Positions 47,010-54,651 of a stretch of 64,000 nt of DNA are shown piece by piece (the stretch's first letter is position 1; each line of letters starts with the position of its first letter). The stretch covers positions 186,001 to 250,000 of the forward strand of contig JALBWU010000001.1 in assembly GCA_022678445.1 (NCBI GenBank). The letters are read 5' to 3'. The translations under genes were made by a program, and so were the position numbers. The DNA comes from Candidatus Aramenus sp. CH1. GTDB lineage: Archaea; Thermoproteota; Thermoprotei_A; Sulfolobales; Sulfolobaceae. The notes beneath the pieces are model-generated. The model did not search any database. It saw only the letters and a program-made list of their open reading frames with translations, and was not told the origin of the DNA.

Positions 47010-47213
47010 TCACACTTTCCTTATGTTGGCCTTTACCTTTTCTAGCACCTCTTGGGGTATCTCCTTTAGGTTGTGGGCCTTCGAGGCGTGTACCTTCAAG
47101 ATCTCAAGGAGTTCCTCCTCTGTGGGGGCTCCCTTTACTTCGAAACCGCAGTTCATACCAATACTGGAACAGCTGAAAGCGTACTTCTTTTTCTTACCTA
47201 GACCAAATACCAT
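47010..47213 (-). CDS. DUF1059 family small protein
   Basis: Contains the DUF1059 pattern: CSSIGMNCGFEV near the N-terminus, then an acidic helix and HASKAHNLKEIPQEVLEKVK. The longer frame starts at 47228, but a TATA box (CTTTAATATC, about 47236-47245 on the minus strand) predicts transcription starting at about 47214, so ATG 47213 is a leaderless start. Function of the family is not established. Faces a tandem-domain paralogue. Confidence 0.8.
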   Translation of the reverse strand: MVFGLGKKKKYAFSCSSIGMNCGFEVKGAPTEEELLEILKVHASKAHNLKEIPQEVLEKVKANIRKV

Positions 47214-47299
47214 AAATATAAAGGGCAATTAAAGATATTAAAGTAGTCATTTAAAGCCATCAAATGCCTCCTTAAATATTTAGTTGAGAAATTGTCCAT

Positions 47300-47656
47300 A
47301 TGAAGTACTCGTTCAAGTGTGCAGACGTAGGGATGAACTGCGGATACGAGATAGTTAATGCGGGAAGCGAAGAGGAGTTACTGGAACAGCTTAAGATCCA
47401 CGCCAAGATGTCCCACGGGCTAACGCAAATACCGCAGGACATGGTAAATAAGATAAAGGAGAAGATTAGGAAGACAGGACTGTACTCTTTCTCGTGTGCC
47501 AGCGTGGGCATGAACTGCGGTTTCGAGATAGTGAACGCCTCCTCGGAGGAGGAGCTCCTACACGAGCTCTCCATACATGCCAAGATGTCCCACCAGATGA
47601 CCACCATACCCCAAGACACGCTCAACAAGATAAAGGCCAACATAAAGGAATCTTAA
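47300..47656 (+). CDS. Tandem DUF1059 protein, 118 aa
   Basis: Two DUF1059 repeats in one chain: residues about 1-58 (KYSFKCADVGMNCGYEIVNA) and 60-118 (LYSFSCASVGMNCGFEIVNA), each with two Cys and an H-A-K-M-S-H motif (IHAKMSHGLTQIPQD, IHAKMSHQMTTIPQD). The Cys and His arrangement could bind a metal. CTTAAATATTT at 47270-47280 lies 25 nt upstream, suggesting a leaderless mRNA. Divergent from the single-domain paralogue. Confidence 0.85.
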   Translation: MKYSFKCADVGMNCGYEIVNAGSEEELLEQLKIHAKMSHGLTQIPQDMVNKIKEKIRKTGLYSFSCASVGMNCGFEIVNASSEEELLHELSIHAKMSHQMTTIPQDTLNKIKANIKES

Positions 47657-47658
47657 GG

Positions 47659-47955
47659 CTAAAAAATAAGTCCCTTGTGGAGAAGCCCCCTCTCCTTAAA
47701 GCAACCCAACAACGTTAGCCTTATTTTTTCCTCCTTAAAACCCACGCACTCCACGTATATTACCTTCTCTGTGCTGGTGTCGACGTCGACGTTGCAACTC
47801 ACCTTATAGTTGGTGGACTTGAGCTTCAGTTGGGTAACAGCACCTAGGTTCACTTCCACGTTGAAGAGTACCCTAAGCCCGTCCACCTCTACGCAGAATT
47901 GTCCTGTCCTCAAGCACTTCACTGCACCGCAGTTGAGGAACTCCTCCAAGTTCAC
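47659..47955 (-). CDS. Unknown protein, 98 aa
   Basis: Not recognised. The frame is open to 48048, but the GTG at 47955 overlaps the upstream gene's TGA (GTGA), the likely true start, giving VNLEEFLNCGAVKCLRTGQF. Beta-rich with several Cys (NCGAVKC, YVECVGFKEEK). Last gene of a three-gene minus-strand operon. Confidence 0.6.
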   Translation of the reverse strand: MNLEEFLNCGAVKCLRTGQFCVEVDGLRVLFNVEVNLGAVTQLKLKSTNYKVSCNVDVDTSTEKVIYVECVGFKEEKIRLTLLGCFKERGLLHKGLIF

Positions 47956-48278
47956 TTTTCCACCATCACCGTCACCCCCTCCTTGCACTCCAATTTCTTG
48001 TTCTTGTAGAGGGGCTTCACCTCTTCCTCCACCTGCCTGGCTATGCACTTGAGGAAGGGCACATACTCCTCTGGAACCTCCATCACCTCGTAGTAGAACA
48101 CCTTCCCAGAGAGGAAAAAAGGGGGTTCGTAAGAGGCCAAGCTCTTATCAACGTAGTCCACGAAAAGGGGCCTCCCTTGAGCCCTTATGACTAAGATTAC
48201 GTTCTTGATGTAGGCTAACCTACCCCTCACTTCAGCCGGGTATACTTCCTCACCCTTTAGCCTTACCTTTACGAGCAT
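47952..48278 (-). CDS. Unknown protein, 108 aa
   Basis: Not recognised. Frame open to 48341; ATG 48278 overlaps the preceding stop as TAATG and starts MLVKVRLKGEEVYPAEVRG. Beta-rich with DYVDKSLASYEPPFFLSGKV and a helix PFLKCIARQVEEEVKPLYK. Coupled to genes on both sides. Confidence 0.6.
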   Translation of the reverse strand: MLVKVRLKGEEVYPAEVRGRLAYIKNVILVIRAQGRPLFVDYVDKSLASYEPPFFLSGKVFYYEVMEVPEEYVPFLKCIARQVEEEVKPLYKNKKLECKEGVTVMVEK

Positions 48279-48673
48279 TACCCGAACAGCTCCTTTATTA
48301 TCCTTGCGTATAAGTACAGGATTCCTATTTGGGCAACGCAAAGGACCATAATAGATATCATCAACGCGAGGACGTCCAAACCAGGTTTAAACGCCAACCA
48401 GTAGCCAGAGTATATGACCAACGCCAAAACGGACTTGACTATGCCGTAGTACTCTGCGTACTTAAGGCTCATGGAGAGCATTGCCAGGATTAAGACGTTG
48501 AAGACCCCGGATATGAGCGGTACTGCAGTGAGTATTGCCCTGGCGTCCAAGTTGGATACTGGCAAGGGCGAGATGGTTAGAAGAGTGAAAAGGGAGATGG
48601 AAAGGATCACGTTTACCGAGTAAAGGACGGAGCCTGCTAATAACGTAACCCTTTGCGTGCTCTTTAAATCCAT
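48278..48673 (-). CDS. Four-helix membrane protein, 131 aa
   Basis: Four hydrophobic helices (for example GSVLYSVNVILSISLFTLLT, ILTAVPLISGVFNVLILAML, VLALVIYSGYWLAF, LMISIMVLCVAQIGILYLYA). No family recognised. First gene of an operon whose next two products are small soluble unknowns, possibly attached to it at the membrane. Confidence 0.65.
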   Translation of the reverse strand: MDLKSTQRVTLLAGSVLYSVNVILSISLFTLLTISPLPVSNLDARAILTAVPLISGVFNVLILAMLSMSLKYAEYYGIVKSVLALVIYSGYWLAFKPGLDVLALMISIMVLCVAQIGILYLYARIIKELFG

Positions 48674-48873
48674 TACATCACCCTATAATTTAATATGATA
48701 AATGAGTTAATATAACTTTTTATTTAATGAGAATTACACGTTTTATTCTAGTAAATGTAAAAATAAACATCGCTCCAGTTCAACGTACTCATTGTAAGCG
48801 TTTTAGCAACAGAAGGGAATAACCATGGTTAAGTTGAATCAGCTTTTTATTATAGTTTTTCGATTTTTAATTT

Positions 48874-49764
48874 ATGATTAGAAAAGTTTCGAGAGTAATT
48901 GAAGGCAGGGAGACGAGGGATGGAGCAGGGGTTAAGCTCTACCGCGTCTTCGGAGGGGTGCTTACAGCCTACTTGACTGACCCTTTTCTCCTCCTCGACT
49001 TCTTCGGCTCCACAGACCCTGAAGATTACATCATGGGCTTCCCGTGGCACCCACACAGGGGAATAGAGACAGTCACCTATCTAATAAAGGGAAAGGTGGA
49101 GCACGAGGACAGCGAGGGGAACAAGGGGGTCATCTACCCAGGGGACGTGCAATGGATGACAGCGGGCAGTGGGATATTCCACCAGGAGATGCCGAAGCCA
49201 CTTGACGACAAGGAAGTGGCGAGGTACTTCCAAAACCCGAACAGCAACAAGGGGCTACAGCTCTGGATAAACCTCCCGGCAAACAGGAAAATGACAACCC
49301 CAGCCTACAGGGGGGTCACGGCGAAGCAGATCCCAAAGGTGGAGATTGACCAAGGAGAAGTGAAGGTCATCGCCGGGGAGTTCAAGGGAATACAAGGGCC
49401 AGTCAACGCGGGCCTTTCCGTGGATCCCAGCTACTTCGACGTGGTGCTGAAAGAGGAGGGAGAGTTCGTCCACCGCGTCAAGGAGAAGTACACCGTCCTC
49501 GTGTACGTGATGGAGGGAAAGGCGAAGTTGGACGACAGGACCGTGGTCGGACAGGGAGACCTAGTAATATACGACGAGGGGGACGAAGTAAGGATAAAGA
49601 GCCTAGGCAACTCGAGGCTGATCTTCCTGAGCGGGAGGCCCCTAGGGGAGCCCATAGCGTGGTACGGGCCCATAGTGATGAACACCGATGATCAGATAAG
49701 GGAGGCACTACTAGACCTAAGGCGGGGGACCTTCGTCAAGGACAAGAATCCCATCTTCTACTGA
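48874..49764 (+). CDS. Pirin-family bicupin protein
   Basis: Cupin metal site in FPWHPHRGIETVTYLIKG (two His), a further His at KVEHEDS and the Glu in GSGIFHQEMP form the 3-His/1-Glu site of pirins, some of which are quercetin dioxygenases. C-terminal second cupin (about 185-260). 296 aa is normal. CTTTTTATTA at 48843-48852 gives a leaderless start at ATG 48874. Role in the cell unclear. Confidence 0.92.
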   Translation: MIRKVSRVIEGRETRDGAGVKLYRVFGGVLTAYLTDPFLLLDFFGSTDPEDYIMGFPWHPHRGIETVTYLIKGKVEHEDSEGNKGVIYPGDVQWMTAGSGIFHQEMPKPLDDKEVARYFQNPNSNKGLQLWINLPANRKMTTPAYRGVTAKQIPKVEIDQGEVKVIAGEFKGIQGPVNAGLSVDPSYFDVVLKEEGEFVHRVKEKYTVLVYVMEGKAKLDDRTVVGQGDLVIYDEGDEVRIKSLGNSRLIFLSGRPLGEPIAWYGPIVMNTDDQIREALLDLRRGTFVKDKNPIFY

Positions 49765-49997
49765 AGAAAGGCGTCTAGGCTCCCCCTCCTCTTTACCACT
49801 TTTTCTACGAACCTGTCCCTCACTGGCAGGTACACCCTCTCGTAGAACTCCCTCTGGTTCTCGAGGACTTCCTTTGGGAAGGAGGACACGTACTTCAAGG
49901 CCGACTCCCACGCTACTTCGTAGGGCACTACTGCGTTTACATTGTCCTTGATCTCCCTGTCGTAGTCCCTTAGAGTTTGGGCCTTATCGCCTATCAC
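49758..49997 (-). CDS. Unknown small protein, 79 aa, downstream of primase-like gene
   Basis: Not recognised; helical and charged (TLRDYDREIKDNVNAVVPYE, EFYERVYLPVRDRFVEKVVK). GTG start at 49997, preceded by AAGGAG at about 10-15 nt. Lies 24 nt after the primase-like gene and is probably cotranscribed. Its 3' end overlaps the convergent pirin gene by 7 nt. Confidence 0.6.
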   Translation of the reverse strand: MIGDKAQTLRDYDREIKDNVNAVVPYEVAWESALKYVSSFPKEVLENQREFYERVYLPVRDRFVEKVVKRRGSLDAFLQ

Positions 49998-50021
49998 GAA
50001 GTACCCGGTCTCCTTCTCTTG

Positions 50022-50978
50022 TTAGACCTGCTCTCCTGCAACTGTCACCAGTGCCCTGTCTTCCCTGAACTCCGACGGCACTGGTGGAACCCCTCTCCTT
50101 CCCTTTGGCGCGTAGCCCCTACCGTAGTACTTTGCCCACGCGTAGAATATGGCCCTGTTTAGCCCAAACGACTTAGCTTTGTCCACGTCACCGTAGAGAG
50201 CGTAGTACCTCGCAGCTTGAAGGAGGCCCATTACCTGGAACCTGCCAAGCTTTCCCGCCACCTCCTCTTCTTCTCCTCTCTCGACTCTGATACCCTCGTG
50301 GTAGGGCGAGTACTCCTGGATTGCCTTGACGAGGAGCTCCTTCGCCTCGTCTTCCTCATACCTCTCGTACGTTCTTTCCTCGTGTATGAAGCTCCCCGGC
50401 TTGGCCCACTCTAGGAAGAACTTGTTCAGCCTGTCTGGGAAAAAGCACACAGCCACGTAGTCCAGCTCCTTGTGGAGGGAGAGAGGGACAGTGAAGACCC
50501 TCTTCGCGTCTATTAGTTCGTTAACCTTGAGCACTCCACCGGACTGTTCAGAGAGCCTTCTGATGTCGTTTTTAACCCTCTTCAGCACGTACTGGACAAG
50601 GGCGTGGGCAGCGGTGACTGGGTAGTAGTCCTTAGGCAATGCCCTCTCGTTCACCCTGACGTGTATGCCCTCCCCGCTCCACAGCAAGTAGACGGACTTG
50701 TACACCTTTTCCTTTTCCAGAAAGGAAACGATGGCTTCTGCAGCCCTTACGGCGTATTCCCACTTGTCGAGCTTAGTGTCTACGTCGAAGAAGGGGGTGT
50801 ACGACACTACCTTGTCCTGCTCCACGTGGGCCTTGTCCACTACCTCGTACTTTGAGGCTGTAGCATAGATTGTCCTAGCGTTAAACCTCCTCACCTTCTG
50901 GACCACGTCGTCCTCTGAGGAGAAGGTCAAGGGCTTATCTCCGTCGTGCCTAACCATTGTCCTCCCAAAGAGGGCCAC
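50022..50978 (-). CDS. Archaeo-eukaryotic primase superfamily protein (PriS-like), N-terminus displaced by a frameshift
   Basis: Catalytic signatures: YTPFFDVDTK (the DxD metal site), LLWSGEGIHVRVNER (the S-G-x-G-x-H motif) and DAKRVFTVPLSLHKE (motif III region plus R/K-P-SLH). The N-terminus and overall sequence do not match the replicative PriS of Sulfolobales as I remember it, so it may be a second primase-like enzyme for repair or element replication. The GTG at 50978 is only where this frame first finds a start codon: coding-looking sequence (NFSKARWVALFGRTM) continues upstream, and a leaderless-type start in another frame lies at 51054. A single 1-nt indel near 50996-51004 separates them. 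Confidence 0.72.
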   Translation of the reverse strand: MALFGRTMVRHDGDKPLTFSSEDDVVQKVRRFNARTIYATASKYEVVDKAHVEQDKVVSYTPFFDVDTKLDKWEYAVRAAEAIVSFLEKEKVYKSVYLLWSGEGIHVRVNERALPKDYYPVTAAHALVQYVLKRVKNDIRRLSEQSGGVLKVNELIDAKRVFTVPLSLHKELDYVAVCFFPDRLNKFFLEWAKPGSFIHEERTYERYEEDEAKELLVKAIQEYSPYHEGIRVERGEEEEVAGKLGRFQVMGLLQAARYYALYGDVDKAKSFGLNRAIFYAWAKYYGRGYAPKGRRGVPPVPSEFREDRALVTVAGEQV

Positions 50979-50982
50979 CCAC

Positions 50983-51054
50983 CTAGCCTTGGAGAAGTTT
51001 AAAGACCTCCCTCTTCACGAGGGGGTTGCTGTAGTGTGATAAAGGGTCTACCAT
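50983..51054 (-). pseudogene. Displaced N-terminal fragment of the primase-like gene
   Basis: ATG 51054 begins MVDPLSHYSNPLVKREVFKL and hits TAG at 50983. A TATA-like GTATATTAAC (minus strand, 51077-51086) is centred 26 nt upstream, so a leaderless mRNA should start at this ATG. Total span 51054-50022 is 1033 nt, one nt more than a multiple of three; removing one nt near TTTAAACTTC joins ...REVFK to FSKARWVALFG in frame. Confidence 0.65.
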
Positions 51055-51140
51055 TATACACCTTTTTGTCCGCAGAGTTAATATACCCAGGGGCACCAGC
51101 GTTGGTAATACCTTATAAGGGTTTTTGTCAAACTTAATGT

Positions 51141-52328
51141 GTGGAACTGGGGCAGGTCTACAACATAAGCAAGCTAGGCGAGAGCGTACCGGAGTGGGCT
51201 GAAGAGGTAAAGTACAAGTTCGTTGACGAGGTAATGAGAGATAAGCTCCCCGTGGCAGAGCAGTGGGTAAAGGAACTTGAGGGCGAGATGGAGGTAGTGA
51301 AGGAGAAGCTTGGGTTAAGGGACTTCCTCCTCTCAAAGGAGCTCAGGAGCTTCATGGAGGATCCCAGGAGGCACCTCGTGAAGAAGCTCTTCCTCTACTT
51401 CCACGACCTGGTCAGGGGGAGGATAACCCCAGAGGAGTTCGCCACCAAGGGGAGGCAGGCGATAAACAGCTCGTTTGGGTCAAACTTGAGGAGCATATAC
51501 CAGTCCTGGGGCCTCCTGGCGATGTTGGAGCTCCTCGCGGACAGGGGCTTCTCCTTAGCTTACCCTCCCCACAAGGTGGTAGGGCTAGATAGGGCTGGGA
51601 TGCAGAAGGGAGGGAGCATTCCCCCAAACGCCGTAGTAGAAGACGGACTGGGGAGGTCCTTCTCCTTCTTCGTCGAGGCACCGAGGCCGATAGGCTGGGA
51701 GGACGGAGGGGACTTGGAGAAGGTGTGGAAGCTTTACTCCACTCTAAGGCCTGACATGTTGATATATAAGGGCTTCTACCACGACATAGTGGACTTGAGC
51801 AACGACATCCCCATAAAGAGGCCAAACTACGTTGTTGAGTTCAAGGAACTGGACGACTGGTGGAGGAGGTGGAGATACTTGAAGGGATACAAACCCTTCT
51901 CCGCCAATGAGTGGAGGGCAAGGTGGATAAAGGGGCTCTACGACGGGCTCTCCGAGGTCCTAGGAGGGAAGAGAGAGGAGAGCCTTCCTGAGTTCAAGAA
52001 GGAGGAGGGCAAGAAGATAAGGGAGTACAAGGTCATAGAGCTTTACATGGGGATATACAAGCCAGACCTAGGGGTCTTGATCAGCAGGAGGGCTGTAGAG
52101 GACGAGGTAGAGGGGGACTTAAAGGGAGTAATGGTGTTAGACGACGTGGGCTTCAGCAAGGAGAAGCTCTACCCCTTGGTAGAGGACATGCTGAGGGGAG
52201 TAGAGGTAAAGCTGGACTTGAGGGAACTGGCGTATAAGTTCGCAATGGAGAGGGAAAAGGAGTTCAGACAGTGGCTAAGGGAGAAGCTCGGCTTGGAGCT
52301 TAACGACGGGAGCTTAAAGGACTACTAA
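51141..52328 (+). CDS. Unknown protein with possible PD-(D/E)XK nuclease core, 395 aa
   Basis: No named family. Residues 1-150 are helical. Residues about 203-235 read RPDML, then 25 residues, then YVVEFKEL, a spacing compatible with a PD-(D/E)XK nuclease (Asp, Glu233, Lys235). C-terminal helices are basic and acidic mixed. GTG start at 51141 is supported by TATA box CTTATAAGG at 51111-51119, 26 nt upstream (leaderless). Divergent from the primase-like gene with promoters back to back. Nuclease activity is inference from one motif. Confidence 0.6.
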   Translation: MELGQVYNISKLGESVPEWAEEVKYKFVDEVMRDKLPVAEQWVKELEGEMEVVKEKLGLRDFLLSKELRSFMEDPRRHLVKKLFLYFHDLVRGRITPEEFATKGRQAINSSFGSNLRSIYQSWGLLAMLELLADRGFSLAYPPHKVVGLDRAGMQKGGSIPPNAVVEDGLGRSFSFFVEAPRPIGWEDGGDLEKVWKLYSTLRPDMLIYKGFYHDIVDLSNDIPIKRPNYVVEFKELDDWWRRWRYLKGYKPFSANEWRARWIKGLYDGLSEVLGGKREESLPEFKKEEGKKIREYKVIELYMGIYKPDLGVLISRRAVEDEVEGDLKGVMVLDDVGFSKEKLYPLVEDMLRGVEVKLDLRELAYKFAMEREKEFRQWLREKLGLELNDGSLKDY

Positions 52329-52340
52329 AAAACGGAAGTT

Positions 52341-53327
52341 CTAGGAAACCCTCAGCATTATCCTCCCGTCCCTCTCCTTCCCAAACAGGGAACCTAGCGC
52401 CTCCTTGCCCTCGTTCAACTTGAACTCCTTCCACACCTTCACCTTGATGGGCATCTTCACTAACTGCTCCAGCTCGTACCTAGTGCCGCCAGTAGTCCCA
52501 ACGACCTTTATCTCCCTCCCGTATATTGAGCCCAGCTCCACCTCAGCCTTCTGTGCCGTTAACCCTCCGAAGAACACCATAGTACCCCCTGGAGAGAGGA
52601 CTGAAAGAGACTTAGCCCATAAGTCCCCTCCAACTGAGTTCACTACCACGTCTGCACCCCTTCCGTCGGTGATCTTTTTCACGCCTTCTTCCACCTCGCT
52701 ATAGCTGAAGACGTGGTCGGCGAACTCCTTCACCCATGGCTTTGAGGAGACCGCGACCACCTTGGCCCCCATCATCTTAGCCAACTGCAGTGCCATCATC
52801 CCAGTGTTCCCCGAGGCGCCGAAGACCACAACGGTCTTACCTAGACCTACGTTTGCCTCCCTCAGCGCGTGGAAGGGCGTCAGCCCTGCAACTGGCAAAC
52901 TCGCCGCGACCTCCCAGCTCACCGACTCCGGTAATTTTACCAAGTTCTTGTCTGGGACTGCCACGTACTCTGCAAAACCGCCGTTGGTGACCACGCTCAT
53001 TATCCCGCCGTTCCTGCACAGCTGTTCCTTCCCGGAAAGGCAGAGGTCACAAGTCGCGTCGAAGACCCTGTTGTACACCACCACCCTGTCGCCCTTCTGG
53101 AACCTCTTTACATGCTCCCCTACCTTTTCCACGACTCCTGCTACCTCTGCTCCAGGAACGTGTGGCATCGGCTGGACAGGGATGAAGTTGACGACGAAGT
53201 AGTCTATCGGGTTTACTCCCGCCATAACTACCTTTACCAAGACGTCGTGGGGCCCCACTTCCGGTTCCTTAAACTCGCCGAACTTTAGGTTTTCCAACCC
53301 GCTCTTCTCAAAATAGATTGCCTGCAT
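52341..53327 (-). CDS. Medium-chain zinc-type alcohol dehydrogenase / quinone oxidoreductase, 328 aa
   Basis: MDR superfamily: GroES-like N-terminus (VLVKVVMAGVNPIDYFVVN, HVPGAEVAGVVEKVGE), partial structural zinc site CDLCLSGKEQLC, NAD(P) fold VVVFGASGNTGMMALQLAKM. The usual catalytic Cys is replaced in GVNPIDY, as in quinone oxidoreductases, so a catalytic zinc is doubtful. TATA box at 53351-53356 (minus strand) is 26 nt from ATG 53327: leaderless. Promoter carries an 18-bp direct repeat. Confidence 0.87.
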   Translation of the reverse strand: MQAIYFEKSGLENLKFGEFKEPEVGPHDVLVKVVMAGVNPIDYFVVNFIPVQPMPHVPGAEVAGVVEKVGEHVKRFQKGDRVVVYNRVFDATCDLCLSGKEQLCRNGGIMSVVTNGGFAEYVAVPDKNLVKLPESVSWEVAASLPVAGLTPFHALREANVGLGKTVVVFGASGNTGMMALQLAKMMGAKVVAVSSKPWVKEFADHVFSYSEVEEGVKKITDGRGADVVVNSVGGDLWAKSLSVLSPGGTMVFFGGLTAQKAEVELGSIYGREIKVVGTTGGTRYELEQLVKMPIKVKVWKEFKLNEGKEALGSLFGKERDGRIMLRVS

Positions 53328-53333
53328 AAATCT

Positions 53334-53387
53334 ACTTTATTAAAGAAAGTATATAAGTCTAGTGAAGCTATTTTATTAAGGAAAGTA
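53334..53387. promoter_or_regulatory. Two 18-bp direct repeats bracketing the dehydrogenase TATA box
   Basis: ACTTTATTAAAGAAAGTA (53334-53351) and ATTTTATTAAGGAAAGTA (53370-53387) match at 16 of 18 positions, 36 bp apart. Each is an imperfect palindrome (ACTTT..AAAGT). One lies between TATA box and start codon, the other just upstream of the TATA box: a classic operator arrangement. Confidence 0.6.
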
Positions 53388-53476
53388 AAAACTTGTTTAA
53401 GAATAATTAAGAAAAAAGGACGTAAACCGAGGCAAGGCTCGACTCACATCAAGGTTGAAAAAGCAAGACCCTTTAG

Positions 53477-54028
53477 TCAGAACAGCCTTGTTCCGCAGTT
53501 TATGCAGAACTTAGCGTTGGGCGGGTTCTGGGTCCCACAGCTCGGACAGATCCTTATCTGCGGGTAAGCAGGGGGTTGCGGGTAGGGTTGGGGATAGTAG
53601 GGTTGCTGGTAGTAGGTCTGCGGGAACTGGGGAGCCTGATAGGAGTTCATTCTCACGTAGTTCTCTATGACTCCCATTACCTCTTTTTCGATCTCCAAGT
53701 TCCACAAACCTTCTCCAGCCTCCGCGAGCAGGCCTATTGGTCCCAGGATTAAGTCCCCACCTATTGCGTCTATACCGTCCTCTGCCTTTACCCAGTCCGC
53801 TACCCCTATGTTGACCTCCAGTATTCCTGGAGCGCCCATTAGCTTCACGGTAAAAGCCCTATCCGCCGCAAAAAGGTGCCTTAAGAGGCCGGTCTTTTTT
53901 GCTTGAACCACGTAGTAGTTACCAGAACCAAAATACTGCGACTGATAACCCTTGCTAATGAGCCACTCGTTTAAGTACTGGGCTAAAGCCTGTAGGTTCA
54001 CGTTTACGTTCTCGAACCTCTTCTGCAT
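53477..54028 (-). CDS. Zinc-ribbon protein with Pro/Gln/Tyr-rich linker, 183 aa
   Basis: N-terminal alpha/beta domain of about 125 residues (LAQYLNEWLISKGYQSQYFG, GDLILGPIGLLAEAGEGLW), a low-complexity linker of PQTYYQQPYYPQPYPQPPAY type, and a C-terminal zinc ribbon CPSCGTQNPPNAKFCINCG. Such ribbons tail many archaeal proteins associated with membranes or SPFH systems. Function unknown. Confidence 0.75.
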   Translation of the reverse strand: MQKRFENVNVNLQALAQYLNEWLISKGYQSQYFGSGNYYVVQAKKTGLLRHLFAADRAFTVKLMGAPGILEVNIGVADWVKAEDGIDAIGGDLILGPIGLLAEAGEGLWNLEIEKEVMGVIENYVRMNSYQAPQFPQTYYQQPYYPQPYPQPPAYPQIRICPSCGTQNPPNAKFCINCGTRLF

Positions 54029-54131
54029 GATAACAATTTCGTGAGGTAGTTTAAATAGGTTTTACTATCTGCCGGAGGACGCCCTGGCGTCTTAAAATGG
54101 GCTGGCTTATTTTCTTCAACATTGACTTTAA

Positions 54132-54635
<504 letters not shown>

Positions 54636-54651
54636 GGTTTTCACTTTTCTC

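Noticed and set aside
47659-48048. Longer 129-aa form of the third gene in the unknown operon
   Set aside because: The N-terminal 31 codons are Gly/Gln-rich antisense-like sequence overlapping the upstream gene; the GTGA overlap start at 47955 is far better.
50993-51005. TTTAAAC as a programmed -1 frameshift signal
   Set aside because: The heptamer is read TTT AAA C in the upstream frame and the downstream frame is +1, not -1, so the classical -1 slippery mechanism does not apply.
50983-51336. 117-aa minus-strand ORF
   Set aside because: Only its last 23 codons (from ATG 51054) look coding; the rest is antisense to the divergent 395-aa gene.
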